NCBI GenBank assembly: GCA_900538705.1
Contig: UPZG01000001.1
Location: forward strand, 124,001-188,000
DNA from: an uncultured Porphyromonadaceae bacterium
Lineage (GTDB): Bacteria > Bacteroidota > Bacteroidia > Bacteroidales > Barnesiellaceae_A
DNA: 64,000 bases
Direction: 5' to 3'
Position 1 is the stretch's first letter; the number at the start of each line of letters is the position of its first letter. The position numbers and the translations under genes are program-made. Below are positions 51,621-61,529 of the stretch, in pieces. Under the pieces are notes generated by a model that was not told the origin of the DNA, ran no database searches, and saw only the letters and a list, made by a program, of their open reading frames with translations.

Positions 51621-51962
51621 GATAAAAATGTGTTTTATACCCCGATTGGGCAAATTGCCGCGGGTACGGGTTAATACTCTGTTTTCCTCGGTCGGATGCT
51701 CCTTTGAGGTTGAATGATATGTACGGCAGGTTGCGCGCATCTCTCTGCTGTTCCATATATCCATGCTGCAAATATAAAGTAGTTTGTTTTATAAACCAAA
51801 TTATTTTGTAAATAATTTGCGAAAAAGCGATGGCAACCATCATATCATGCGAAGCAGTGCAGCTTGTAGGCCGTAGAGCGGAGGCGGTTGCCGGCGTAAA
51901 CAACAGGAATAGGGCTGGTGATGTGCCGTGTCGGCGCGTCGGGAGCCGTTTTGAGCAAGGTG
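51621..51962. other. Intergenic region between the yifB 3' end and the membrane-protein gene
   Basis: 342 nt with a promoter on - (51769-51800) and a leader of about 140 nt. No gene is seen in the rest; open frames here are antisense shadows. Confidence 0.5.
51769..51800 (-). promoter_or_regulatory. Promoter of the membrane protein-regulator operon
   Basis: -7 TATATTTG (51776-51769) and -33 TTTG (51800-51797) with a 20-nt spacer, a full match to the Bacteroidales consensus. Confidence 0.7.
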
Positions 51963-53501
51963 TTATCCTGCCCATCCGGCGCGGTCGAGATTGCGATAGT
52001 TGATAGCTTCGCTGATATGTCTTACTGTTATCTCGTCGCTATCGTCGAGGTCGGCTATTGTACGGGCTACTTTCAGAATCCTATCATAAGCTCGAGCCGA
52101 TAGGTTAAACCGTGTCATGGCAGTTTTGAGCCGTTGCAGCCCCTCTTTATCGGGTACAGCGTATATATTGAGCAGGCGTGTGTTCATTTGTGCATTACAG
52201 TATACTCCTGTAACGTTGGCAAAGCGTTTTTCTTGGCGTTCGCGAGCTTTGATGACCCGTTCTCTGATATTGCGACTCGGTTCGGCCGGCGTAGTAGAAG
52301 AAATTTTCTCGAAGGGAACGGGTACAATCTCTATTTGTATATCGATGCGGTCTAATAGAGGTCCCGATATGCGGTTCAGGTAACGTTGTACAGCTCCCGG
52401 TGAGCAGATGCACTCGCGCGTGGGGTGGTTGTAATAACCGCAGGGGCAAGGGTTCATAGATGCTACCAGCATAACGCTGGCGGGGTATTCTATGGTATAT
52501 TTAGCTCGCGATACAGTTATTTTACGGTCTTCGAGCGGTTGCCGCATAACTTCGAGAACTTGCCGGTTAAATTCGGGAAGCTCGTCGAGAAAAAGCACGC
52601 CGTTGTGTGCCAGCGATATCTCGCCCGGTTGCGGGAATGTACCGCCGCCTACCAGCGCTACACTCGATATGGTATGGTGGGGGGCACGGAATGGCCGCCG
52701 CGAGATGAGCGACTCGCCTGTGCCTAACTTGCCGGCTACGCTGTGCACCTTGGTCGTTTCGAGGGCTTCGTGTAGTGTGAGCGGGGGAAGAATAGAGGGC
52801 AGCCGTTTGGCCATCATGGACTTGCCAGCTCCGGGAGGGCCTATGAGGATGATGTTGTGTCCGCCTGCCGCCGCTACCTCAAAGGCGCGTTTGACGTTCT
52901 CCTGTCCTTTTACATCGCAAAAATCGAGGTCGGTATTGTCGTAACTTTTATAGAATTCGGCGCGTGTGTCTATGATGGTGGGGGAGAGGGCGTTTTTCCC
53001 GTCGAAAAACTCAATCACCTCTGAGATATGTTTTACACCGTAAACATCGAGCTTGTTTACCACAGCAGCCTCGCGCACGTTGGCTTCGGGCACGATGAGC
53101 CCCTTGAAACCCAGCTCGCGAGCCTTTATGGCAATGGGCAGAGCTCCTTTGATAGGCAGTATGCTACCGTCGAGCGAGAGCTCACCCATAAGCATGTACT
53201 CGGGCAACTTATCGGTGGCAATTTGTTCATCAGCAGCTAATATGCCTATGGCCAACGGCAGGTCGTAGGCCGCTCCCTCTTTTCGTATATCGGCCGGCGA
53301 CATGTTGATGATAACTTGTTTGCGAGGAAACTTGTATTGGTTGTGGCTTAATGCCGAGTAAATACGTTCGTGACTCTCTTTTACGGCAGTGTCGGGCAAT
53401 CCTACAAGTAAAAACCGTATACCTTTCGAGCAGTTTACCTCGATAGTTACTGGCAGAGCGTCGATGCCCTGCATGGCTGCACCGAAAACTTTTACTAACA
53501 T
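51963..53501 (-). CDS. YifB/ComM-family Mg-chelatase-like AAA+ ATPase
   Basis: 512 residues. An N-terminal ChlI-like fold (VKVFGAAMQGIDALPVTIEVNCSKGIRFLLVGLPDTAVKE-type opening) precedes the AAA+ domain with Walker A GPPGAGKSMMAKRLPSILP (about 215-230). Near its end comes SMNPCPCGYYNHPTRECICSP, the C-x-C pattern of the family. Homologues (ComM) act as a bidirectional helicase in natural transformation. Its function here is unproven. The DUF4369 gene stops 5 nt upstream of it, so the two are cotranscribed. Confidence 0.92.
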   Translation of the reverse strand: MLVKVFGAAMQGIDALPVTIEVNCSKGIRFLLVGLPDTAVKESHERIYSALSHNQYKFPRKQVIINMSPADIRKEGAAYDLPLAIGILAADEQIATDKLPEYMLMGELSLDGSILPIKGALPIAIKARELGFKGLIVPEANVREAAVVNKLDVYGVKHISEVIEFFDGKNALSPTIIDTRAEFYKSYDNTDLDFCDVKGQENVKRAFEVAAAGGHNIILIGPPGAGKSMMAKRLPSILPPLTLHEALETTKVHSVAGKLGTGESLISRRPFRAPHHTISSVALVGGGTFPQPGEISLAHNGVLFLDELPEFNRQVLEVMRQPLEDRKITVSRAKYTIEYPASVMLVASMNPCPCGYYNHPTRECICSPGAVQRYLNRISGPLLDRIDIQIEIVPVPFEKISSTTPAEPSRNIRERVIKARERQEKRFANVTGVYCNAQMNTRLLNIYAVPDKEGLQRLKTAMTRFNLSARAYDRILKVARTIADLDDSDEITVRHISEAINYRNLDRAGWAG

Positions 53502-53506
53502 GGCAA

Positions 53507-54625
53507 TTACGGTTTGATAATGGGTTCGTCTATCTTGTATGCAGCTATGCTAACCAGCGAATCGGTTTGCGCTTCTATATCGGGGTCTGGCAGTGAAGAG
53601 GTTCGTACTACTATCATTCCCAGCGAGTCGCCCAGCATTACAACCGGCAAGCGGTCTATATGGTGGCGTTTGAGTATGCGGTTATTGTAAGCACCTTCGC
53701 ACCATAGGTGTTTTACGGGCAAAGAGTCGTTCTCAACCTGTTTGTGCCATAGTGCGGTATCGCGGTCTATTGAGAGGGCTACAACTTGAATGTCTTGTTT
53801 GTCGTATTGTTGCAGATAGTCACGCAGATAGGTCCGCATCGAGGCCGATTTAGGGTCTTCGGCAGCCCATATATATAACAATGTAGCTTTCGTATCGCGA
53901 GGGTTGACAAAAAAGATAGTATCGTTAAGGTCGAGAAAGCGCAGATGCGGCAGTCGTTTGTTTTCGTCGGCAATGCGGTAACGTTGCATAATCTCGCTCA
54001 TGTTGCGGGACAAGTATGGCAATGCGGCATTGTGGTCTAAAGTATTCCACAGTGAGTCGCAGAGTGTATAGTTGTCACTGCGCAGCAGATAGTCGGCCAA
54101 GAGTATCGAGCCTAATTGTGAGCCCCGGTTCTTTTCTATACCGGCAATCAAGAGCGAGTCGGCACGCAGCTCGGCTTCTATGAGTGATGGTGTCTTTCGC
54201 CAATTGCCGGTAGTTTTGAGCCGTTCTGCTTCGAGAGTGGCAAAGATGTCATAGTTGTCGTGAATAAGCCTCCACAGGTCGCTGTTCAGCCCATTGCCTT
54301 TCATCTTTATTTTGTCGGGATGCTGGGCATCGCCTTTTATTTCTATGCGATCGCCATTTTGCAGATAGAAGCGCATGATGGGTTGCATCTGTGAATTATA
54401 AAGTTGTACAGGTATGCGTTCTTCGGCATATCCCTCCATGGCAATGCGTCCGTCGTCGGGGCGAAGTGTGTCGGTGACAATGCGTTCGCCTATGGGGTAG
54501 ATGGCATATAGCGGGCGGCCTCCTAAATTGTTGAGCGTTCCTTCTATGACAAAAGCATCTTTCTTTTCCCCGCAGGAGATGAGTATAAACAGGGCAAGTA
54601 GGCAGAGTGGTAGGTAGCGTTTCAT
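53507..54625 (-). CDS. DUF4369/thioredoxin-like lipoprotein without active-site cysteines
   Basis: 372 residues with a lipobox (FILISC, Cys18). The N-terminal part (FVIEGTLNNLGGRPLYAIYPIGERIVTDTLRP) matches the DUF4369 domain typical of Bacteroidetes thiol-disulfide lipoproteins. The C-terminal part has a thioredoxin-like layout (ATLLYIWAAEDPKSASMRTYLRDYLQQYDKQDIQVVALSIDRD, then LPVVMLGDS with the cis-Pro loop). The CxxC is absent: the place reads WAAEDPKSA. So it is probably not an oxidoreductase and may bind peptide or disulfide partners. It is the first gene of the yifB unit and has a -7 box at 54650-54657. Confidence 0.72.
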   Translation of the reverse strand: MKRYLPLCLLALFILISCGEKKDAFVIEGTLNNLGGRPLYAIYPIGERIVTDTLRPDDGRIAMEGYAEERIPVQLYNSQMQPIMRFYLQNGDRIEIKGDAQHPDKIKMKGNGLNSDLWRLIHDNYDIFATLEAERLKTTGNWRKTPSLIEAELRADSLLIAGIEKNRGSQLGSILLADYLLRSDNYTLCDSLWNTLDHNAALPYLSRNMSEIMQRYRIADENKRLPHLRFLDLNDTIFFVNPRDTKATLLYIWAAEDPKSASMRTYLRDYLQQYDKQDIQVVALSIDRDTALWHKQVENDSLPVKHLWCEGAYNNRILKRHHIDRLPVVMLGDSLGMIVVRTSSLPDPDIEAQTDSLVSIAAYKIDEPIIKP

Positions 54626-54649
54626 GTATATAACAACTATGTATAGTTA

Positions 54650-54657
54650 CAAAGATA
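54650..54657 (-). promoter_or_regulatory. -7 box of the DUF4369-yifB unit
   Basis: TATCTTTG on the - strand, 25-32 nt upstream of the start codon. Confidence 0.5.
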
Positions 54658-54772
54658 ACTTTATTTGCCGAACATTGCACATCCTGGTCGATGAAAGATG
54701 TCGACAGTACTTATTCTTGAAATAATATAGGTCTATAAGGCGGTCTACTGTGATGAGACGATATTTATCACC

Positions 54773-56500
54773 TTAGAACGTGACGGCTAATCCTCCCATT
54801 ACCTGTATACGGGGCGCAGCCAGCCCGTAATAGAAGTCATATTTGCGGTTAAGCAAGTTGTTGCCCTGTACAAAAACTGACAAGATGTCTATGGGACGAT
54901 AGGTGACCGACGCTTGCAGATTGTGAATATCGGCAAGGCTTCCCAAGCTACCATAGTTGCGACCCAGTTGCATGTTGTAGCCAACTTCTATGCCAAAGCG
55001 TTTGTGAGGTTGTACTTTGATGCGTGCATTAGCTTCCCAGCGAGGACGGTCAAAAGATATTTCTTCCGTGCCCTGTTTCCATAGTCGGTATGTACCATCG
55101 GCAATAAACGAAACAATGTGTCCTATATTGAGGTCTATACGTGCTCCCGCTTTTACGCACGTGGCATTGAGCGTTTGCCAATTGATGGCTTGCGATGATT
55201 GACCTACAGCCTGGAAGAGGGCTGCTTCGGCAATTTCGTAGCCTCCGTATGCCGAAAAGGAAAATTCGGGTATGATATTGAATCGGATACCTCCTGTGGC
55301 ATCGAGGGGTGAGTATGTAGATGGAATGCGTTGTGAGGGGTCGAAGTAGATGCAGTATTGCGATACATCGTTCCATGTGTGCAACCGTTTTCCTCCGCCT
55401 ATATTGGCGTATATGAAATAGTTGTTGACAAACTCCCAGTTGAAGTGTACATCGGGAGCAAAACGGAAGATAGTACCATCATTGACAGAGATATATGCCC
55501 GTAGACCGGCGCGGAAATGTACACGGCTACCGTTCCAGTCGATATGAGGCAAGAGCTCTGTCATGAATACGGATTGTAAGGAGGTGGCGGCCAACTCTGG
55601 GTTATGAATAATCTCATCGGCCGGTGTCCCGGCGGGATATATGCCGTTATATTGCAGAAAGTCTATATTAGCCTCGGCTCCTGCGCTCCAACCGCTACCT
55701 ATGTCGCCGCAAAGTGACGCTTGCAGGTAAGCATGTTGTTCGCGGCTTGGGTCGGGTACGTACGCTCCCCAACGGTTGCTATACAAGCTATATCCGCCGG
55801 TAATGCTCCATTGGTTATAATCGTAGGCTACAGCAGCACTGTTATCGGCTTTTATCTCGACGAAAAAGTTGTGAGCCCACTGGAAGGGGTGTGAGCTGCG
55901 GTTGCCTGGAAGATTGCCGCATGTACCGTAATAATTGAAGTTTAGAAAGCGGTATGCAGCATTAAAGGCGAGTGTTACATCCGACTCGAAAAGGTGGTCG
56001 TAGTGCAGTCCGGCACGGGTATCGTAGAATGTTTGTCGTGTGGCACTCTCTTTTTCGGGGCCTTGTACGAAAGAACTATTTACGGGAATGTCCCAGTTGA
56101 GCGATGTGAACTGTACTCCAATGTTAAGGCGGTCGGTCGCATTATCAAGGATGTGGTATCCGGCGTTGCCGGCCATGCTCATGTAAGTTCCCATACCGAA
56201 GTCGATGTATCCCTTGCGGTATTTGTCGCCGGTAGTAGTAGGACTAATGCGTGGTATGGCTACATTGCTTGTCGTGATGCTTATCTCGGCTGGCGTCGCA
56301 TCGTAACGATATGTAACAGGTTTACGCTCGAAAGCGGGTGTGCTTACCGGCGGAAGACTGTTTATTTTTGATGCCTCCTTGACAATAGGTGTATAATCTT
56401 TGACAATAGTCACTTCGCGACGCAAAGAGTCGTTACTTTGTGCCGAGGCAATCTGTGACAGTAGTACGAGCGACAGGAGTGCTATATAGTGAGATTTCAT
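54773..56500 (-). CDS. TonB-receptor-like outer-membrane barrel (no plug)
   Basis: 575 residues with a Sec signal (MKSHYIALLSLVLLSQIASA). The N-terminal strand segment EVTIVKDYTPIVKEASKIN is followed directly by barrel strands with alternating aromatics. The final strands (VTYRPIDILSVFVQGNNLLNRKYDFYYGLAAPRIQVMGGLAVTF) look like the C-terminal end of a TonB-dependent receptor, with a terminal Phe. No plug domain is present. Probably an outer-membrane protein that works with the co-transcribed TPR protein. Confidence 0.72.
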   Translation of the reverse strand: MKSHYIALLSLVLLSQIASAQSNDSLRREVTIVKDYTPIVKEASKINSLPPVSTPAFERKPVTYRYDATPAEISITTSNVAIPRISPTTTGDKYRKGYIDFGMGTYMSMAGNAGYHILDNATDRLNIGVQFTSLNWDIPVNSSFVQGPEKESATRQTFYDTRAGLHYDHLFESDVTLAFNAAYRFLNFNYYGTCGNLPGNRSSHPFQWAHNFFVEIKADNSAAVAYDYNQWSITGGYSLYSNRWGAYVPDPSREQHAYLQASLCGDIGSGWSAGAEANIDFLQYNGIYPAGTPADEIIHNPELAATSLQSVFMTELLPHIDWNGSRVHFRAGLRAYISVNDGTIFRFAPDVHFNWEFVNNYFIYANIGGGKRLHTWNDVSQYCIYFDPSQRIPSTYSPLDATGGIRFNIIPEFSFSAYGGYEIAEAALFQAVGQSSQAINWQTLNATCVKAGARIDLNIGHIVSFIADGTYRLWKQGTEEISFDRPRWEANARIKVQPHKRFGIEVGYNMQLGRNYGSLGSLADIHNLQASVTYRPIDILSVFVQGNNLLNRKYDFYYGLAAPRIQVMGGLAVTF

Positions 56501-56526
56501 ATCGTGTGCAGTATTACAGGGTTATG

Positions 56527-59514
56527 TTATAGTTTCTCTAAGCGTTGGGCTATTCTTTCGGCAATGTCATCATTACTTCCAGGGTAATTGGTCTTAAGGC
56601 TGGTTAGATACTGCTTGGCCTTGAATTTTTCACCCTTTGCGGCATATACGTCCGAGAGTAGGATAATGTTACGCGCCAGCCAATAGGCATGAGGCGAACC
56701 GGCATCGATAAATTTGTTGGCGGCATTCTCGGCTTTATCATACGTCTTGCTGTCGTAATAGAATTGTGCCACGCGGTAGGCGCTTTCGGCACCATATTCA
56801 CTGCGAGTATCGCCGGCAAGTATGAGGTAATCGTCGGCCGCCTTACCGCTGTTGCCACTGAGTCTGTAGGCTGTGGCACGGCAGTAGAGAGCCTCTTGTT
56901 TCAGTTCGGGCGATAGCTTGCCGTCAGACAACAGTTTGTCGGCTGCTTCAATGACAGTTTTATGACGCTTCAAGGCACTGCCTGTACGTAGTAAGCCTAA
57001 GCGCGCTGCCATTCGGTTCTCGGGGGTCGTTGCACGTTGCTCTAGGGCTGCAAAAGCAGGTAGAGCCTCGTCGTAAGCTTTACGCATATACAATATTTCG
57101 CTTCGGCGAGCCAGAGCCTCTTCGGCAAAGTCGGCATCGGGACTCAATTGTAGTGCCGTCGTATAATTTTCGAGAGCTTTGTCGTAATTTTTGGCAGCAA
57201 AAGCCTCTCGAGCAATATAATAGCGGGCTTGGGCTGTGAAGTTCCCTGATGGGAAACGAGCCGCATACTGTTCAAGGGCATCGACATTCTGGTTGCGCAT
57301 GTAACTGCGTTCGGCAGCGAGGTAATTGAGCGAGTCTATTTCGGCTGTTTCGTAGCGTTTCCCTTGCGATTGCATGAAGGCTGTGAGTTCGTCCACCTTG
57401 TTTTCTTCGATATATATCGACTTGAGGTCTTCGGCAGCAATTCTTGCTTCTTTGCTCGATGGGTATTGGGTTATAAGCTCTTTGTATGCTGCTATAGATT
57501 GTGGCGTTTGTCCGTTATTATAGTATAGTATACCCAATTGCAGGGCTGCTTTGCGGGCTGAAGAACCCTGTGGAAACGCAGCAATAAGTTGTTTGTATGC
57601 TGTGATGGCATCGTTAGGACGACTCAGTTCGATGTATGTTTGACCCAATTCGTTGTAGGCCGTTTCGATATATTCTGATTTCGGATAGTCGTTTATCAAC
57701 GAACCGAGCAATTTAGTCTTCTCATTATTTTTTTTATTGAGACCGGCCATTATAGCTTGTTGCAGAAGGGCATAGTCACTGCCACTGTCGTGCAGGGAAG
57801 CCGCGCTGGCGTAGGCTTTTTCAGCATTGACGTAATGGCGTCCGTAGTAGTAGCAATCGCCTATACGGTTGAATGCATCCACTCTGAGCAGTTTCTCGGT
57901 TCCCCTGCGTTTCAGGAAACGGTTGAAAGAGGAAAGAGCTTCCTGATATGCCTTTTGCTCGTATTGGCAATAGGCTATATTGTAGTATGCCAGCGACACG
58001 GTAGTGGCGTCGGTCATGATATTCGATTTGAGGAAGTTGTTGTAGCATTGTAAAGCTTGGGGATAGGCTCCTTGTCGGTAGCAGCACTCGCCTAACCAAT
58101 AGAGTGAGCGGGCACGATATTCGGGGGCAAAGTTGCCGGCTTTTACAGCTTGGGTAAACCAATCGCCTGCTTCGGGAATGCGATTGTCGGCAAAAGCTTC
58201 TGTACCAAGTAGATATAGTATCTGTTGCCGGGCAGCCAACAAGTCGCGAGATGGTAGCTTGATGCGGTCTATTGAGTTGAGGGCTGTACGGTAGTTACGG
58301 GAGTTGACATAAAGGTCGGCAAGGCGAGAATTTATGTCGTCGGTATATGCCGACGAGGGGTAATCGTTGAGAAACTGTTCAAAAACCGATATGGTGCGGT
58401 CGAACATTGAAAAGTTACTCTCGTAAGAGCACAGCGCATAGTTGTAGAGAGCCGTCTCTCGTATGCTCTCGTCGTAGTGCGAAGAGGAAGCTTTCTCAAA
58501 AGCAAGCATTGCACTACGATTGTCGTGAGTCTGCAGATAGCAGAGCCCGATGTGTAGATAGGCATTCTGGCTCATGGCATCGTCGGTCTCTACGGTGCGG
58601 CTTAGGTATGCTATAGCATTCTCGTAGTTGCCTTCTTTATAAGCCAACAATCCACTCATGTACAGAGCACTGCGCTCGGGGATAGGAGATGAGTCGATAT
58701 ATTTTTGCAGATGATTGTTGGCTTGCAAGTCATTGCCGAGCATAAAGTGACTTTCGCCTACGATACGATGAAGCTCAGTAGTGTGGTCAGGGTTGTGGCA
58801 ATCGTCTAAAAGCCTTTCACCCAACGCTACCGTACGGGCATATTTTTTCTCCCCAAACTCAATCTGGGTGAGTAGGAAGAGAGCGTCATCGCCATATTCC
58901 GATGTAGATTGCACTTGCATGAGACTTCGACGAGCCTCTTTGTAACGACCTTGACCAAAGAAGATATACCCTTCGCAGTAGCGTGCTTCATTATTGTAAC
59001 GTGTCGAGTTTTGTGCCAATGCGGTAAAGAGCGGTAGTGCACGTTCTGTTTCGCCGGTTTGCAGGTACGACGAGGCCAAGCGGTAACACCAGTCGTCGCG
59101 CATGTAAGGTTGTAATGTGCCTAAATCTATGGTACTGTATATTTTCACCGCCTTGTCATATTCGCCTTTATAATAGAAGCAGTCGGCTTGCGCCATGCGC
59201 ACTTCGGCTCGTCGGGGCGACATGGGATACTTTTTTAAGAAAGCAGCGAGTTGGGCGGGGACGCGCTCATTGCCGCTCTTGACGCACGACATGACTATGT
59301 AATACTCTATCTCCTCCTGCAACGCTTCGGTTTCTGTATTACGCAGCAAGGCGCGCATAACGTCGGCGCATCCGGCATAGTTGCCTGTATTGTACATGGC
59401 TTTGCCGCGTTCCAATTCGGTTGCTGCATCGGTCCTGTAGGGGGCTTGTGCCGTTGCAAGGCAGGGCGCTGCAACGACGAGGGCAAGTATGAGGCGTGTG
59501 AGATTGTGTTTCAT
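56527..59514 (-). CDS. Large TPR protein
   Basis: 995 residues: signal peptide (ILALVVAAPCLATA) then a nearly continuous TPR array (e.g. LERGKAMYNTGNYAGCADVM, DEALPAFAALEQRATTPENR). It is likely exported to the periplasm, and the repeats suggest a scaffold for protein assembly. It resembles the tol-pal system/YbgF-type and BamD-like TPR proteins only in the repeat. It lies 26 nt before the barrel gene and 36 nt after the U32 gene. Confidence 0.8.
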   Translation of the reverse strand: MKHNLTRLILALVVAAPCLATAQAPYRTDAATELERGKAMYNTGNYAGCADVMRALLRNTETEALQEEIEYYIVMSCVKSGNERVPAQLAAFLKKYPMSPRRAEVRMAQADCFYYKGEYDKAVKIYSTIDLGTLQPYMRDDWCYRLASSYLQTGETERALPLFTALAQNSTRYNNEARYCEGYIFFGQGRYKEARRSLMQVQSTSEYGDDALFLLTQIEFGEKKYARTVALGERLLDDCHNPDHTTELHRIVGESHFMLGNDLQANNHLQKYIDSSPIPERSALYMSGLLAYKEGNYENAIAYLSRTVETDDAMSQNAYLHIGLCYLQTHDNRSAMLAFEKASSSHYDESIRETALYNYALCSYESNFSMFDRTISVFEQFLNDYPSSAYTDDINSRLADLYVNSRNYRTALNSIDRIKLPSRDLLAARQQILYLLGTEAFADNRIPEAGDWFTQAVKAGNFAPEYRARSLYWLGECCYRQGAYPQALQCYNNFLKSNIMTDATTVSLAYYNIAYCQYEQKAYQEALSSFNRFLKRRGTEKLLRVDAFNRIGDCYYYGRHYVNAEKAYASAASLHDSGSDYALLQQAIMAGLNKKNNEKTKLLGSLINDYPKSEYIETAYNELGQTYIELSRPNDAITAYKQLIAAFPQGSSARKAALQLGILYYNNGQTPQSIAAYKELITQYPSSKEARIAAEDLKSIYIEENKVDELTAFMQSQGKRYETAEIDSLNYLAAERSYMRNQNVDALEQYAARFPSGNFTAQARYYIAREAFAAKNYDKALENYTTALQLSPDADFAEEALARRSEILYMRKAYDEALPAFAALEQRATTPENRMAARLGLLRTGSALKRHKTVIEAADKLLSDGKLSPELKQEALYCRATAYRLSGNSGKAADDYLILAGDTRSEYGAESAYRVAQFYYDSKTYDKAENAANKFIDAGSPHAYWLARNIILLSDVYAAKGEKFKAKQYLTSLKTNYPGSNDDIAERIAQRLEKL

Positions 59515-59550
59515 CGGAAGTGTGGTTTGGTAGTGTGGATGGCGGGCTAC

Positions 59551-60834
59551 TTACTTTGGTTTTTGTGTCGATTGTATGTCTTCACTGCGTGTAGTGTCGA
59601 CCCATTTGTAAAGTTTGTCCGAGGGGCGTATCTTTCGTTCGGTCTTAATGGAGAAGTGTTCTCCCTTGACAGTCTGTTGCACTGGTTTCAGGTCGACACG
59701 TATCTCTTCAACTGTTGAAAAGAGTGCGCCGGTGGTAGGCCCTGTGATGAGAATTTCGTCACCTACAGAGAGCGTTCCACTTTCCATGAGAAACTCGGCA
59801 ACGCCAAGGTTGGAGAAATATTTTACTCCTTTCCCGATGTATTCTTTTCGTTTAGTGGCCGACGAACCATATTTGCCCGACCATTCGCCCAGTCGTTGAC
59901 CCAAATAGTATCCGTCCCAAAAACCACGGTTGAATACCGTGGCGAGGCGTTTGTCCCATTCTGTTACACGTTCGGCCGAGAAAGAGCCGTCAAGACATGC
60001 TTGTAATGCTTCGTTGTAGCAAGCAACGACTGTACTGACATATTCCGGTCCGCGAGCACGTCCCTCAATCTTGAATACGCGTACTCCGGCATCTATCATT
60101 CTATCAAGAAAGTGTATAGTCTTCAGGTCTTTGGGTGACATGATGTAGGGATTCTCTACGGTGAGTTCTTCTCCTGTTTCGCGGTCGGTCACAAGATATG
60201 AACGACGGCATATCTGCATGCAGGAACCTCGATTTGCCGAATGGTTCATCTCGTGTAGACTTAGATAGCATTTCCCCGACACGGCCATGCATAACGCTCC
60301 GTGGCAAAACATTTCTATTCTCACGGGGTTCCCTGCAGGTCCTATGATGTGTTGCTCTTCTATAGCCCGGTGTATCTGCGATACTTGTTCCAGGTTGAGC
60401 TCGCGGGCAAGCACTACGACATCGGCAAACTGCGAGTAGAACCGTAAAGCTTCGGTGTTCGATATGTTGAGTTGGGTAGAGAGGTGCACTTCTACTCCTA
60501 TGCTGCGGGCATATGTCATGGCTGCAACATCGCTTGCAATAATAGCAGATATTCCTGCTTCGCGGGCTGCATCGACAATATGGTGCATTGTCTCTATATC
60601 GTTGTCGTAGATGATGGTATTTACCGTGAGGTAACTTTTCAACCCTTTCTCGCGACAGAGAGCTGCAATGTGGTGCAGGTCGTCGATGCTGAAATTGGCC
60701 GACGATCGTGCCCGCATGTTCAGCCCCTCAATGCCGAAATAGATAGCGTCGGCACCGGCATCTATGGCAGCTTGTAGCGACTCGTAGCTCCCGACGGGAG
60801 CCATTATTTCAAAATCTTTTCTTTCCATTTGCAT
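59551..60834 (-). CDS. U32 peptidase-family protein (TrhP/YegQ-like)
   Basis: 427 residues. The opening FEIMAPVGSYESLQAAIDAGADAIYFGIEG is the family's TIM-barrel start. Cys residues at CHGALCMAVSGKCYLS and NRGSCMQICRRSYL are the expected iron-sulfur ligands. Homologues TrhP (tRNA ho5U synthesis) and RlhA (rRNA hydroxylation) are RNA-modifying enzymes, not peptidases. The ATG at 60834 overlaps the BI-1 stop by one base (TAATG), so translation is coupled. A second ATG at 60828 also fits. Confidence 0.85.
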   Translation of the reverse strand: MQMERKDFEIMAPVGSYESLQAAIDAGADAIYFGIEGLNMRARSSANFSIDDLHHIAALCREKGLKSYLTVNTIIYDNDIETMHHIVDAAREAGISAIIASDVAAMTYARSIGVEVHLSTQLNISNTEALRFYSQFADVVVLARELNLEQVSQIHRAIEEQHIIGPAGNPVRIEMFCHGALCMAVSGKCYLSLHEMNHSANRGSCMQICRRSYLVTDRETGEELTVENPYIMSPKDLKTIHFLDRMIDAGVRVFKIEGRARGPEYVSTVVACYNEALQACLDGSFSAERVTEWDKRLATVFNRGFWDGYYLGQRLGEWSGKYGSSATKRKEYIGKGVKYFSNLGVAEFLMESGTLSVGDEILITGPTTGALFSTVEEIRVDLKPVQQTVKGEHFSIKTERKIRPSDKLYKWVDTTRSEDIQSTQKPK

Positions 60835-61529
60835 TAGTCACGACCGTTACCGAAGAAACGTAAGAGGTAGAGGAACATGTTGATAAAGTCGAGATAGAGA
60901 GACAATGCTCCTATTACGGCAAGTTTACCAACTCCAGAGGGCTCTATGACGTATGCCGATTCTTTTATCTTTTGTGTATCCCATGCTGTGAGTCCCATAA
61001 AGATACCTACACCTATGAAACTTACAATCCACTCTAACGTGGAGCTATGCACAAACAGGTTGACTATTGTAGCGATAATGATGCCAAAGAGACCCATTAC
61101 GCAGTAGCTGCCAAAAGTATTCAGATTCTTTTTTGTTACATAGCCATAGATACTCATAGCAAGGAAAACGCCTGCTGTGATGAAAAACGTGAAGGCAATG
61201 GACCCTAACTGGTATATGAAGAATATAGAAGAGAGTGTAACTCCATTCAGTACGGCATAGAGCAGGAACATTATATTGGCCGTGGTTGTACTCATCTTGT
61301 GCAATGCTGCCGAAAGTCCTATTACCAAGCCGAACTCAGCGATAATCAGTACCCAAAAGATAACGCGACTGCCGAATACAAATTGTGTAATGGCTGGTGT
61401 AACGGCTACATAATAAGCTGTAATGGCTGTAACCAACAGTGCCAGAAACATGCGTAGATAAACTTGGCGCATGACCAACGATAGCATATCGGTTTGCGCG
61501 TTTACAAAGAAGCTTTTTTCATTATCCAT
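60834..61529 (-). CDS. Bax inhibitor-1/YccA-family membrane protein
   Basis: 231 residues with about seven membrane helices. The last part, GLTAWDTQKIKESAYVIEPSGVGKLAVIGALSLYLDFINMFLYLLRFFG, is the BI-1 signature, including the two aspartates. YccA-like members inhibit the FtsH protease and BI-1-like channels leak calcium. The role here is unknown. First gene of a four-gene operon with U32, TPR and barrel genes. The -7 box is at 61712-61719, leaving a leader of about 180 nt. Confidence 0.88.
   Translation of the reverse strand: MDNEKSFFVNAQTDMLSLVMRQVYLRMFLALLVTAITAYYVAVTPAITQFVFGSRVIFWVLIIAEFGLVIGLSAALHKMSTTTANIMFLLYAVLNGVTLSSIFFIYQLGSIAFTFFITAGVFLAMSIYGYVTKKNLNTFGSYCVMGLFGIIIATIVNLFVHSSTLEWIVSFIGVGIFMGLTAWDTQKIKESAYVIEPSGVGKLAVIGALSLYLDFINMFLYLLRFFGNGRD

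Noticed and set aside
51100..51975. 291-codon open frame on - overlapping the membrane-protein gene
   Set aside because: Basic low-quality sequence in the wrong frame; the coupled membrane-protein frame has hydrophobic helices and a promoter.
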